Source: Pseudomonas weihenstephanensis (GTDB lineage Bacteria; Pseudomonadota; Gammaproteobacteria; Pseudomonadales; Pseudomonadaceae). Taken from it: a stretch of 64,000 nt of DNA. The stretch is from contig NZ_JYLF01000009.1 of assembly GCF_001043055.1 (NCBI RefSeq), positions 62,001-126,000 on the forward strand. Direction: 5' to 3'. Shown here piece after piece: positions 35,919-44,097 of the stretch; within the stretch, counting starts at the first letter, position 1; each line of letters starts with the position of its first letter. Position numbers and translations under genes: made by a program. Under the pieces are notes generated by a model. It did not search any database, was not told the origin of the DNA, and saw only the letters and a list, made by a program, of their open reading frames with translations.

Positions 35919-36730
35919 AGCTTGCGATAAATCCGTTCGGGCTTGAGCAGCGCCGTGAACTGCTTGCTGTAGTCAGAAAAGTCCAGCGTCTCCTTGCTGC
36001 CCAACATCAAAAAACCGCGATGACATAACGATTCATGAAACAAACCAAAGGCGCGATTTTGCAAATTTTTATTGAAGTAAATCAGTACATTACGGCACGA
36101 AATTAAATGTGTTTCTGAGAACACGCTATCCGTCGCCAGGCTGTGATCGGCGAAGGTCACATTCTCACGCAGGCTCTTGTCGAAAATGGCGAAGTCATAG
36201 GCGGCCGTGTAGTAGTCAGAAAACGCCTTCTGTCCGCCCGCCTTTTGGTAGTTCTGGGTGTAGGCGCGGATATTTTCCAGCGAAAAAATCCCCTGCTTGG
36301 CCTTGTCCAGCGACCGCGGGTTAATGTCCGTCGCATAGATGATGGTGCGGTCCAGCAAACCTTCTTCACGCAGCAAGATGGCCATCGAATACACCTCCTC
36401 ACCCGTGCTGCACCCTGCGATCCATATTTTCAGTGACGGGTAGGTTCTGAGGATCGGCACCACTTCCTGGCGAATGGCCAGGAAGTGTTCCGGGTCGCGA
36501 AACATCTCGCTGACCGGGATGGTCAAGAACTGCAATAACTGCATGAATACCGTGGGATCGTGTAGCACCCGCTCCTGCAAAGCCGAAATGGTATTGCAAT
36601 CAAATTGGCGCATGGCGTGATGCACCCGGCGCTTGATCGATGCGCCAGAGTAATCACGAAAGTCATAGCTGTACTTGAGATAGATCGCTTCAATCAGCAG
36701 CCGTATTTCGATATCGGTGTTTCGCGTCAC
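35915..36730 (-). CDS. CheR-type protein-glutamate methyltransferase
   Basis: S-adenosylmethionine-dependent methyltransferase of 271 residues: an N-terminal helical CheR_N segment (FRDYSGASIKRRV), VSEMFRDPEHF, the AdoMet-binding loop IAGCSTGEEVYS, ATDINPRSLDKAK, and SCRNVLIYFNKNLQ. No C-terminal TPRs are present. The GTG start immediately follows the TAA of the upstream hybrid kinase gene, consistent with coupled translation. Together with the receiver-less CheB it makes a methylation pair tied to kinases rather than to a chemoreceptor operon. Confidence 0.92.
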   Translation of the reverse strand: MTRNTDIEIRLLIEAIYLKYSYDFRDYSGASIKRRVHHAMRQFDCNTISALQERVLHDPTVFMQLLQFLTIPVSEMFRDPEHFLAIRQEVVPILRTYPSLKIWIAGCSTGEEVYSMAILLREEGLLDRTIIYATDINPRSLDKAKQGIFSLENIRAYTQNYQKAGGQKAFSDYYTAAYDFAIFDKSLRENVTFADHSLATDSVFSETHLISCRNVLIYFNKNLQNRAFGLFHESLCHRGFLMLGSKETLDFSDYSKQFTALLKPERIYRKL

Positions 36731-39700
36731 TTAGATACGTTCCATTTTGGGTAACCACACACGAATCAGCGAGAACAGGCGATCCAGATCGATGGGCTTG
36801 GCCAGGTAATCATTGGACCCGGCTTGCAGGCAGCGCTCCTGATCGTCCTTCATGGCCTTGGCCGTGACCGCGATGATCGGCAGCTTGCGCCAGCGCGGGT
36901 TCTTGCGAATCTCAACCGTGGCTTCGTAACCGTCCATCTCGGGCATCATCACGTCCATCAACACCAGGTCGATGTCGTCGACTTCATTCAAGCGTTCGAT
37001 GGCTTCGCGACCATTTCGGCCAATGACCACAATCGCGCCCTTTTGCTCCAGTGCGCTGGTCAGCGCGAAGATATTTCGAACATCGTCGTCCACCAGCAAA
37101 ATCTTGCGGCCCTCAAACACCTTGTCGCGACTACGTGCAGTTTTGAGCATCGTTTGCCGTTCATGGGACAGCTGAGATTCCACTTTGTGCAGAAATAAAG
37201 TCACTTCATCGAGCAAGCGCTCAGGGGAGCGCGCGCCCTTAATGATGATAGAGCGCGAATACTTGCGCAGTTCCGCCTCCTCATCCCGCGTCAGATTACG
37301 CCCGGTGTACACGATGACCGGCGGGAATGAGCAAATGTCTTCGGTGGACATGCGCTTGAGCAAGTCGTTGCCCAGCATGTCAGGCAGTTTGAGGTCGATG
37401 ATCATGCAGTCGTAGATATTTTCGCGCAGCAGGTCCAGAGCCTCCTGCGCGAAGCCCACGGCCGTAATTTCAATGTCGTCATCACCGATCAGGCGCGCAA
37501 TACTGTCGCGCTGCAGGTCATCGTCTTCAACCAGCAGCACCCGCTTGACCTTTTGTGTCAGCTTCGCTTCAAGGCGGGCAAACACATCTTTGAGTTCCTC
37601 GCGCGTGGTCGGCTTCACCGCATAACCCACCGCGCCCATGTGCATGGCGGCCTCAACCCGGTCCTCGACCGAAATCACATGCACCGGGATGTGCCGGGTC
37701 GCAGCCAGCTCTTTTAGGCGTTGCAACACGGTCAGTCCGGAATGATCCGGCAGGCGCATATCGAGCAAAATCGCATCTGGAATAAACTCGGCCGCCAGGT
37801 TGAAGCCTTCATCCGCACCATGGGCGACCAGGCACTGATACCCCAACTCATGCGCCAGATCGAAGAGGATGCGCGCGAAGTTAGGTTCGTCTTCAATCAC
37901 CAAAATACAACGCGTCGTGAACGGTGCTTTTTCACGGTCATCCATGAAACGGGGTATCTCGACTGGCGCCATCGCTGCAACGACCGGTGCGGCTTTGGCC
38001 GTCATCTGCGTAGCTCTGGCGGGCAACTCTGGTGCGGGTTGCGCATAAGGCTCATCGTGCTCGATAAACTGTTGGGGCAAAATCAAGGTGAAAATGCTGC
38101 CCTGGCCCGGTTCACTCGTGATGCTGATCGAGCCGCCGAGCAATGTTGCCAGATCACGCGAAATCGACAGCCCCAAACCTGTACCGCCGTAGCGCCGGTT
38201 GGTAGTGCCGTCTGCCTGACGGAAGGCTTCGAAGATGCTCTCCTGCTGGTCAGGGGCAATACCGATCCCCGAGTCGCGCACGGTGAAGGCAATGCCCTCC
38301 CCCGGTTGACGTGAAACGGTCAGGCTGACCTGGCCTTTTTCAGTGAATTTAACGGCGTTGGACAGCAGATTCTTCAGGATCTGCTCCAAGCGCTGACGGT
38401 CCGTGAAAATCATCGGCGGCGTGCCAGGCTGCACTTCAACGTGGAAATCCAGTGCCTTGTCTGCCGCCATTGGCTGGAACATGCCGCGCAAGCCTTCAAT
38501 GAGCCTGGCAACCATTGCATTCTCGGGACGCACTTCAAGCTTGCCGGCTTCTACCTTGGAGATATCCAGAATGTCGTTGATCAGGTTCAGCAAGTCGTTA
38601 CCCGCCGAGTAAATCGACTCGGCAAATTTGACCTGCTCGGCAGTCAAGTTCTGTTGCGGGTTTTCGGACAGCAGTTTGGCCAGGATCAACGAACTGTTCA
38701 GCGGTGTGCGCAGTTCATGCGACATGTTGGCCAGGAACTCTGACTTGTATTTGCTGGAGCGCTGCAATTCTTCTGCACGCTCTTCGAGCTGCACCTGAGC
38801 CTGATTCAGCTCGGTGTTTTTGTGGTCCATTGCATCACGCTGCGACTCCAGCGCCAGGGCCTGATCGGCCAGCTGCTCGTTGGTTTGTTCGAGTTCCGCT
38901 TGCTGGGTTTCGAGGTGGGTTTGCGACTCTTTGAGAATGCGCGACTGTTCTTCCAGCTCTTCGTTGGCGGTTTTGAGCTCTTCTTGCTGCACCTGCAACT
39001 CTTCGTTGAGCTGCTGGGTTTCGGCCAGCACTTCCTGTAGGCGCTGACGATAACGCGCGGCTTCAATCGAGGTGCCGATGTTGTCGGCAATCAGCTCGAA
39101 CAGCTCGGTATCACGCTGCGTCAAAGGGCGCAGAAAGCCCAACTCGATCACGCCATTGACCCGGTCATCATCACTGGTCGGTATCACGAGCACACTACGA
39201 GGGCTGCCTTCGCCTAACCCAGAGCTGACTTTGAAGTAATCCGCCGGCACGTCGTCCAGGCGAATCAACTTATGGTGTTGGGCGGCCTGGCCAATGATGC
39301 CTTCATCGTTATGAATCACTTGGTCTTGCATTTCTTGCTCGCGGGAAAACCCGTAGCTGGCCACGCGCTTAAGACCGCCATGGTCTTCGCGCACATACAC
39401 AGCAGCGACCACAGAACCCAGATATTGGGCACAGAACTGCAAGATATTGCGCCCCAGCATGTTCAGCGTAAGGCGCCCTAGCACCTGCTCTGCCAGCTCG
39501 GTCTGCCCGTTGCGCAGCCACGCCTGTTGCTCCAGGCGCTGCGCGCTCTTGAGCTGGGCGTCGAGGTTATAGCTGTAACTCTTTGAAAGATTTACCAAGT
39601 CACGACGACCGATATAGGCCAAAAAGCCACTTACGCCCAGGACAAAGACCAAATACAGGCCGATGACCAAGAAGGTGGTGCGGGTCACATCGTCGTTACG

Positions 39701-40225
39701 CGCCACGCGCAGTTGCTGCTCCATCGCAATAAAGGCGTCGAATTCCTTACGGATCTGATCAGTGAGGCGCTTGCCGCGCCCAGCTTGGACCGCACCGCGG
39801 TAATCACCATTATTGCGACGCAAGTCGATTATGGATTTTGCGTAGTTGCTCCAGTCATTCTGCAACGCTTCAAGGCGCTTGAGCCGATCGACTTGCTGCG
39901 CGTTATCGCTGACCAACGCTTGTAAACCGTGCAGCTGCGCAATGATCTGCGGCCTGGCCACTTCATACGGGTCCAGAAAATGCTCATCACCGGTGATCAG
40001 GTAACCGCGCATGCCGGTTTCCAGGTCAACCGTCAGCTTCATCGCTTCATTGGCGTTGCTGATCACCCGGTCCGAATGCTGGAGCCACTGAATGACTGAC
40101 AGCAAAAAGCTGATCATCACCACAAACAAAACGGCGCTGAGCACGCCCACGCCCAAGGGCAAACCAACGTTGCGACTCAGGAGCTTGCGAAAACTTCGCT
40201 CATCAACCGATGCAGGTGCATTCAT
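36731..40225 (-). CDS. CHASE3-GAF hybrid histidine kinase with three receiver domains
   Basis: A 1164-residue membrane kinase, first gene of the sensory operon. Order: TM1 about 17-38; periplasmic CHASE3 (ETGMRGYLITGDEHFLDPY); TM2 about 185-207; GAF about 260-400; a long coiled coil rich in Glu/Gln (about 400-505); HisKA with His in ANMSHELRTPLN; HATPase_c (GGTGLGLSISRDLATLLGG); three receivers at about 795-905, 920-1030 and 1039-1160. The acceptors are the Asp residues of LLDMRLPDHSG, IIDLKLPDML and LMDVMMPEMDG. The gene ends next to cheR. The CHASE3 ligand is unknown. The ribosome site before the ATG is weak. Confidence 0.93.
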   Translation of the reverse strand: MNAPASVDERSFRKLLSRNVGLPLGVGVLSAVLFVVMISFLLSVIQWLQHSDRVISNANEAMKLTVDLETGMRGYLITGDEHFLDPYEVARPQIIAQLHGLQALVSDNAQQVDRLKRLEALQNDWSNYAKSIIDLRRNNGDYRGAVQAGRGKRLTDQIRKEFDAFIAMEQQLRVARNDDVTRTTFLVIGLYLVFVLGVSGFLAYIGRRDLVNLSKSYSYNLDAQLKSAQRLEQQAWLRNGQTELAEQVLGRLTLNMLGRNILQFCAQYLGSVVAAVYVREDHGGLKRVASYGFSREQEMQDQVIHNDEGIIGQAAQHHKLIRLDDVPADYFKVSSGLGEGSPRSVLVIPTSDDDRVNGVIELGFLRPLTQRDTELFELIADNIGTSIEAARYRQRLQEVLAETQQLNEELQVQQEELKTANEELEEQSRILKESQTHLETQQAELEQTNEQLADQALALESQRDAMDHKNTELNQAQVQLEERAEELQRSSKYKSEFLANMSHELRTPLNSSLILAKLLSENPQQNLTAEQVKFAESIYSAGNDLLNLINDILDISKVEAGKLEVRPENAMVARLIEGLRGMFQPMAADKALDFHVEVQPGTPPMIFTDRQRLEQILKNLLSNAVKFTEKGQVSLTVSRQPGEGIAFTVRDSGIGIAPDQQESIFEAFRQADGTTNRRYGGTGLGLSISRDLATLLGGSISITSEPGQGSIFTLILPQQFIEHDEPYAQPAPELPARATQMTAKAAPVVAAMAPVEIPRFMDDREKAPFTTRCILVIEDEPNFARILFDLAHELGYQCLVAHGADEGFNLAAEFIPDAILLDMRLPDHSGLTVLQRLKELAATRHIPVHVISVEDRVEAAMHMGAVGYAVKPTTREELKDVFARLEAKLTQKVKRVLLVEDDDLQRDSIARLIGDDDIEITAVGFAQEALDLLRENIYDCMIIDLKLPDMLGNDLLKRMSTEDICSFPPVIVYTGRNLTRDEEAELRKYSRSIIIKGARSPERLLDEVTLFLHKVESQLSHERQTMLKTARSRDKVFEGRKILLVDDDVRNIFALTSALEQKGAIVVIGRNGREAIERLNEVDDIDLVLMDVMMPEMDGYEATVEIRKNPRWRKLPIIAVTAKAMKDDQERCLQAGSNDYLAKPIDLDRLFSLIRVWLPKMERI

Positions 40226-40480
40226 TTTTCTGGCCCGTGAACAGTCTTAAAAAACTGCAAGTTTGCCGGAATATCGAGTAAATAATCTATTTTCTTACGA
40301 GAAACGGTACAAATTCGTGCAAAACGCTGCCTTCTACCGTGACTAGCAGCTATTCTTGCAGGCCTTGTACGGGCATTTTCTTAGTACAAGAGGGGGAACT
40401 TGTCCGGGGTGTCAGCTTACTGATACTGCATGCCACACCTGTTGATCCACCCGCGCTCACATTTTTTCGGGATACCCACT

Positions 40481-40846
40481 ATGTCCGCAACACCCTCCAC
40501 TATCCTCGTCGTCGAAGACGATGCCATTGTTCGCATGCTGATCGTGGATGTACTGGAAGAACTTGAGTTCAGCGTGCTGGAGGCTGACGGCGCTGAACAG
40601 GCACTGGTCTTTATTAAGAATGCTGAGCACACTATTGATTTGCTGATGACAGATGTCGGACTGCTCGGCATGGACGGTCTTCAACTGGCCAAAAAAGCAC
40701 GCGAGCTGCGCCCGGCATTGCCCATCTTGTTTGCCAGCGGGTATGCGGAAAGCCTGGAAAAGCCAAGAGACATGTCCGTCATTGCCAAACCTTTCTCCAT
40801 CGACCAATTGCGCGACACGGTTAAAAGCATTCTGTCCGCCTGCTGA
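40481..40846 (+). CDS. Single-domain response regulator
   Basis: A 121-residue receiver with VVEDDAIVRML, the acceptor Asp in LLMTDVGLLGMDG, FASGYAES and the Lys in VIAKPFSIDQL. No output domain. It is read divergently from the large hybrid kinase, 255 bp away, and most likely exchanges phosphate with that cluster. The ATG at 40481 gives the normal receiver N terminus; a start at 40430 would add 17 unrelated residues. Only a weak CGGGA ribosome site is seen. Confidence 0.85.
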   Translation: MSATPSTILVVEDDAIVRMLIVDVLEELEFSVLEADGAEQALVFIKNAEHTIDLLMTDVGLLGMDGLQLAKKARELRPALPILFASGYAESLEKPRDMSVIAKPFSIDQLRDTVKSILSAC

Positions 40847-40887
40847 TAATTGACGGCTCCCCCGCGCTCGTGGTCTCCTACACATCT

Positions 40888-41080
40888 TGTATCAGGTGCC
40901 CTTCACAGGGTGAAACGGGAAACCGGTGCGTCAGGCGTTTATCGACCTGATCAGTCCGGTGCTGCCCCCGCAACGGTAAGCGAGAGACACATCAAAACCA
41001 CTGTGCCGCTGGCATGGGAAGGTGATGTTTGCAGGTTCAAGCCCCTTGAACCCCTCGCAAGCCCGGAGACCGGCCTGAAC
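40888..41080 (+). ncRNA. Cobalamin (B12) riboswitch
   Basis: Leader with the conserved cobalamin-riboswitch elements in order: AGGTGCC near 40894, GGGAA and CCGGTGCG (40917-40930), GCTGCCCCCGCAACGGTAAG (40961-40980), CACTG, GGCATGGGAAGG (41011-41022) and the B12 box AAGCCCGGAGACCGGCC (41059-41075). It precedes cbtB, cbtA, cobE and cobM and should reduce their expression when adenosylcobalamin is plentiful. An intrinsic terminator follows at 41120-41150, suggesting transcriptional control. Confidence 0.95.
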
Positions 41081-41119
41081 ACATCGAATAACAAACCCGC
41101 GGTGGGCGGGCGCTGTTGA

Positions 41120-41150
41120 ACCCTGCGCACGTCGTTCGCGGGGTTTTGTT
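41120..41150 (+). terminator. Riboswitch-controlled intrinsic terminator
   Basis: ACCCTGCG (41120-41127) pairs with CGCGGGGT (41137-41144) around a 9-nt loop, followed by TTTTGTT. It lies between the riboswitch and cbtB. The segment AACAAACCCGCG (41090-41101) can pair with most of the 3' arm and T run instead, and so could be the antiterminator. Confidence 0.75.
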
Positions 41151-41188
41151 GCGCTCTATCGCCCGCTGTCTGACCAGAGGGAAGCGCC

Positions 41189-41377
41189 ATGACCATCAGC
41201 ACCAGCCGTACCCAATCCGCTGCTACCACGTCCACTCAAAGCCAACGCATCGTCGCCGCTGTCAGCGCGGCAGTGCTGGGCGCCTTTCTGGTTTATTTTG
41301 CAGGCTTTTCGCACATCGATGCGGTGCACAATGCCGCGCATGACACCCGTCACAGCGCTGCCTTTCCGTGCCATTGA
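41189..41377 (+). CDS. cbtB: CbtB, small subunit of a cobalt transporter
   Basis: A 62-residue membrane protein with a single helix (IVAAVSAAVLGAFLVYFAGF) and a His-rich C terminus (HNAAHDTRHS...CH) that would bind cobalt. CbtB proteins are found next to cbtA behind B12 riboswitches and are predicted partners in cobalt uptake. AGAGGGAAG precedes the ATG. It lies directly after the riboswitch terminator and twelve bases before cbtA. Confidence 0.92.
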   Translation: MTISTSRTQSAATTSTQSQRIVAAVSAAVLGAFLVYFAGFSHIDAVHNAAHDTRHSAAFPCH

Positions 41378-41388
41378 GAAGCCCTGCC

Positions 41389-42090
41389 ATGATTAAGCGT
41401 ATTGCTCAAACCGCAGGCTTTACGGGCCTGCTGGCCGCACTTGTGCTCACATTGCTGCAAAGCTTTTGGGTCGCACCGCTGATTCTTGAAGCCGAAACCT
41501 TTGAAAAGCCTGCGCCCACTCAAACCCATGATCACGCTGACAGCGCCATGCCCGCTCACAGCCATGACGCAGAGGCTTGGGAGCCGGAAGACGGCTGGCA
41601 GCGCATACTGTCGACCACCGGCGGCAATCTAGTGGTCGCGGTAGGTTTTGCCTTGATGCTTGCAGGCTTGTACACCTTGCGCAGCCCTACCCGCACATCA
41701 CAAGGCTTGTTGTGGGGCGTGGCCGGTTACGCCACGTTCTGCCTGGCGCCCACCCTCGGTCTGCCACCTGAACTGCCAGGCACCGCTGCGGCTGATTTGC
41801 TGCAACGCCAGATCTGGTGGGTCGGCACCGCCGCCTCAACGGCCGTGGCCATTGCGCTGGTCGTGTTTGGCAAACATTGGGCACTGAAGGTGTTAGGCAT
41901 CGTGATTGTGGTCATTCCGCACATCATGGGCGCCCCTCAACCCCTGGTGCATTCGAGCCTGGCACCCGAAGCCCTGGAGTCACAGTTCAAAATTGCGTCG
42001 CAATTGACCAACTTCGCATTCTGGCTGGCGTTGGGCGTTATCAGCGCCTGGTTATTCCGGCGCAAACCTGAAAGCCAGTACGGCGCATGA
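41389..42090 (+). CDS. cbtA: CbtA, membrane subunit of a cobalt transporter
   Basis: A 233-residue integral membrane protein with about five to six helices. A His-rich loop follows the first helix (THDHADSAMPAHSHDAE, about residues 44-60), a likely metal site. Members are B12-regulated predicted cobalt transporters, usually with five helices. The ATG at 41389 is preferred over an in-frame GTG at 41368 that lies inside the end of cbtB. The last bases overlap cobE (ATGA). Confidence 0.92.
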   Translation: MIKRIAQTAGFTGLLAALVLTLLQSFWVAPLILEAETFEKPAPTQTHDHADSAMPAHSHDAEAWEPEDGWQRILSTTGGNLVVAVGFALMLAGLYTLRSPTRTSQGLLWGVAGYATFCLAPTLGLPPELPGTAAADLLQRQIWWVGTAASTAVAIALVVFGKHWALKVLGIVIVVIPHIMGAPQPLVHSSLAPEALESQFKIASQLTNFAFWLALGVISAWLFRRKPESQYGA

Positions 42091-42500
42091 CACAAACCCG
42101 CACAGTGCCAACCCTGGTGGTTGGCCTGGGCTGTCGGCGCGGCTGTCAGGTTGAAGCGCTTCAGGCGCTCGTCGAACGTTCGCTGAAACAGGCCGGGATC
42201 GCGCTGAACACGATCCGTGCCTTGGCCAGTATCGAACTGAAACAGCACGAACCCGGACTGCTTCAACTGGCTCAACAGTTGCAATTACCGTTCAGGGTGT
42301 TCAGCGCGCAACAACTGAGTGTGCATGCCGCGCAACTGAGCCACCGTTCAAACCTGTCGTTGGCGCACACGGGGTGTTACGGCGTGGCTGAAAGCGCCGC
42401 GCTGGCCCTGGCTGAACACCTGACAGGCCAGCCTGCCCGCTTGCTGATCACTCGCCAAACATCGGCCGGCGCAACGTTTGCAGTGGCTTGCTGCGGGTAA
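42087..42500 (+). CDS. cobE: CobE, cobalamin biosynthesis protein (CbiG C-terminal domain)
   Basis: A 137-residue protein matching the C-terminal domain of CbiG: the VVGLGCRRGCQVEAL start, the SIELKQHEPGLLQLA middle and SNLSLAHTGCYGVAESAAL near the end. CobE belongs to the aerobic cobalamin pathway around the ring-contraction steps; its precise reaction is unsettled. It overlaps cbtA by four bases and is followed by cobM after 76 bases, so all sit in the riboswitch-controlled unit. Confidence 0.88.
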   Translation: MTQTRTVPTLVVGLGCRRGCQVEALQALVERSLKQAGIALNTIRALASIELKQHEPGLLQLAQQLQLPFRVFSAQQLSVHAAQLSHRSNLSLAHTGCYGVAESAALALAEHLTGQPARLLITRQTSAGATFAVACCG

Positions 42501-42576
42501 AAAACGCGATAATCCCCCGCCTCACTATGAGCGCTGCTCAAGAGCCGCTCTATTTCACCCTTTTCAAGAGACTGCC

Positions 42577-43323
42577 ATGACTGTTTACTTCATCGGTGCC
42601 GGCCCCGGCGATCCAGAGCTGATTACGGTCAAAGGTCAGCGCCTGATTCGCCACTGCCCGGTGATCATTTATGCCGGATCTCTCGTGCCCGCTGCCGTAT
42701 TGGAGGGGCATCAGGCCCATCAGGTGATTAACAGCGCCGAGTTGCACCTTGAGCAAATTATTGAAGTGATCAAAGCCGCCGACGACAAAGGCCAGGATGT
42801 TGCCCGCGTGCACTCCGGCGACCCCAGCCTCTACGGGGCCATCGGCGAACAGATTCGCTGCCTGCGGGCACTGAATATTGCCTTTGAAATCATCCCCGGT
42901 GTCACCGCTACAGCGGCCTGCGCAGCACTGCTGGAGACAGAACTGACCCTGCCGGACATCTCGCAAACGGTGATTCTGACCCGCTACGCTGACAAAACCG
43001 TCATGCCTGCTGGCGAAGAACTCGCAAGCCTGGCGCAGCACAAGGCAACCATGGCCATTCACCTGGGGGTCAAACACCTGGAAAAGATCATTGCCGAGTT
43101 GACCCCGCACTATGGCCCTGACTGCCCGATTGCCGTGATCCATCGCGCCAGTTGGCCGGACCAGGACTCGGTGAGCGGAACCCTGGCGGACATTGCGCAC
43201 AAGGTGCAGGTAAAAGGTTTCAAACGCACGGCGTTGATCCTGGTTGGCCGGGTACTGGCCAACGACAGCTTCAGCGATTCTTCGCTGTACCGCGCGGGGC
43301 ATGCGCACCTGTATCGGCCTTGA
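42577..43323 (+). CDS. cobM: CobM, precorrin-4 C11-methyltransferase
   Basis: AdoMet-dependent methyltransferase adding the C11 methyl to precorrin-4 in corrin synthesis. 248 residues. N-terminal signature MTVYFIGAGPGDPELITVKG, then VARVHSGDPSLYGAIGEQ and EIIPGVTATAACAALL, all typical of class III tetrapyrrole methylases of the CobM/CbiF type. The ATG at 42577 (AAGAGA upstream) gives the canonical N terminus. Last gene of the riboswitch unit, closed by a strong terminator. Confidence 0.94.
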   Translation: MTVYFIGAGPGDPELITVKGQRLIRHCPVIIYAGSLVPAAVLEGHQAHQVINSAELHLEQIIEVIKAADDKGQDVARVHSGDPSLYGAIGEQIRCLRALNIAFEIIPGVTATAACAALLETELTLPDISQTVILTRYADKTVMPAGEELASLAQHKATMAIHLGVKHLEKIIAELTPHYGPDCPIAVIHRASWPDQDSVSGTLADIAHKVQVKGFKRTALILVGRVLANDSFSDSSLYRAGHAHLYRP

Positions 43324-43333
43324 AAAACAGGCG

Positions 43334-43367
43334 TAAAAAAACGGTGCTCACGGGGCACCGTTTTTTT
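43334..43367. terminator. Bidirectional intrinsic terminator between cobM and nfuA
   Basis: ACGGTGC (43341-43347) pairs with GCACCGT (43355-43361), flanked by a run of As on the left and seven Ts on the right, so the hairpin has a U tract on both strands. It serves the convergent cobM and nfuA. Confidence 0.92.
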
Positions 43368-43402
43368 ATGCAGCTCGCAGCGAACACCCTGTGACTGATG
43401 AC

Positions 43403-43987
43403 TCAGTAGTAGGCGTTTTCTTTCTGCGAGTGGTCGGTCACGTCACGTACGCCTTTCAACTCAGGAATACGCTCCAGCAACGTGCGCTCGATGCCTTCGC
43501 GCAAGGTCACGTCCGCCTGACCGCAACCCTGGCAACCACCACCGAACTTGAGTACGGCGATGCCGTCTTCAACCACTTCAATCAGGCTGACCTGACCACC
43601 ATGACTGGCCAAACCGGGATTGATCTCGGTTTGCAGGTAGTAGTTGATGCGCTCGTTGATCGGGCTGTCGGCATTGACCATCGGCACTTTTGCGTTGGGC
43701 GCTTTGATGGTCAGTTGACCCCCCATGCGGTCGGTCGCGTAGTCCACCACGGCATCGTCAAGAAACGGCTCGCTGACCGAATCGATCCAGGCAGTGAACG
43801 TCTTCAGGCCCAGCGCGGTATCTTCAGGCTTTACTTCGTTAGGCTTGCAGTACGCAATGCAGGTTTCAGCGTACTGGGTGCCGGGTTGCGTAATGAAGAC
43901 GCGGATGCCGATGCCCGGGGTGTTCTGCTTGGACAGCAGATCAGCCAGGTAATCGTGGGCGGCGTCGGTAATCGTTATGGCGCTCAT
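43403..43987 (-). CDS. nfuA: NfuA, Fe-S cluster carrier/biogenesis protein
   Basis: Carrier that delivers [4Fe-4S] clusters, important under oxidative stress or iron limitation. 194 residues: an N-terminal degenerate A-type domain (about 1-100) and a C-terminal Nfu domain with the cluster-binding CxxC in FGGGCQGCGQADVTLREG. The ATG at 43987, preceded by GAGGAGA, gives the normal MSAITITDAAH start; an extension to 44077 is out of line with the family. It lies next to cti on the same strand, 110 bases downstream of it. Confidence 0.95.
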   Translation of the reverse strand: MSAITITDAAHDYLADLLSKQNTPGIGIRVFITQPGTQYAETCIAYCKPNEVKPEDTALGLKTFTAWIDSVSEPFLDDAVVDYATDRMGGQLTIKAPNAKVPMVNADSPINERINYYLQTEINPGLASHGGQVSLIEVVEDGIAVLKFGGGCQGCGQADVTLREGIERTLLERIPELKGVRDVTDHSQKENAYY

Positions 43988-44097
43988 GGAATCTCCTCGC
44001 AGACATGGGGCGCAGTTTACGCCAATCGGCGCGCCTGACAAAGTCCTAGTATTTTTGTCAGGAAAGCCGCACCCCATGTGGGTAATACAAATGACCC

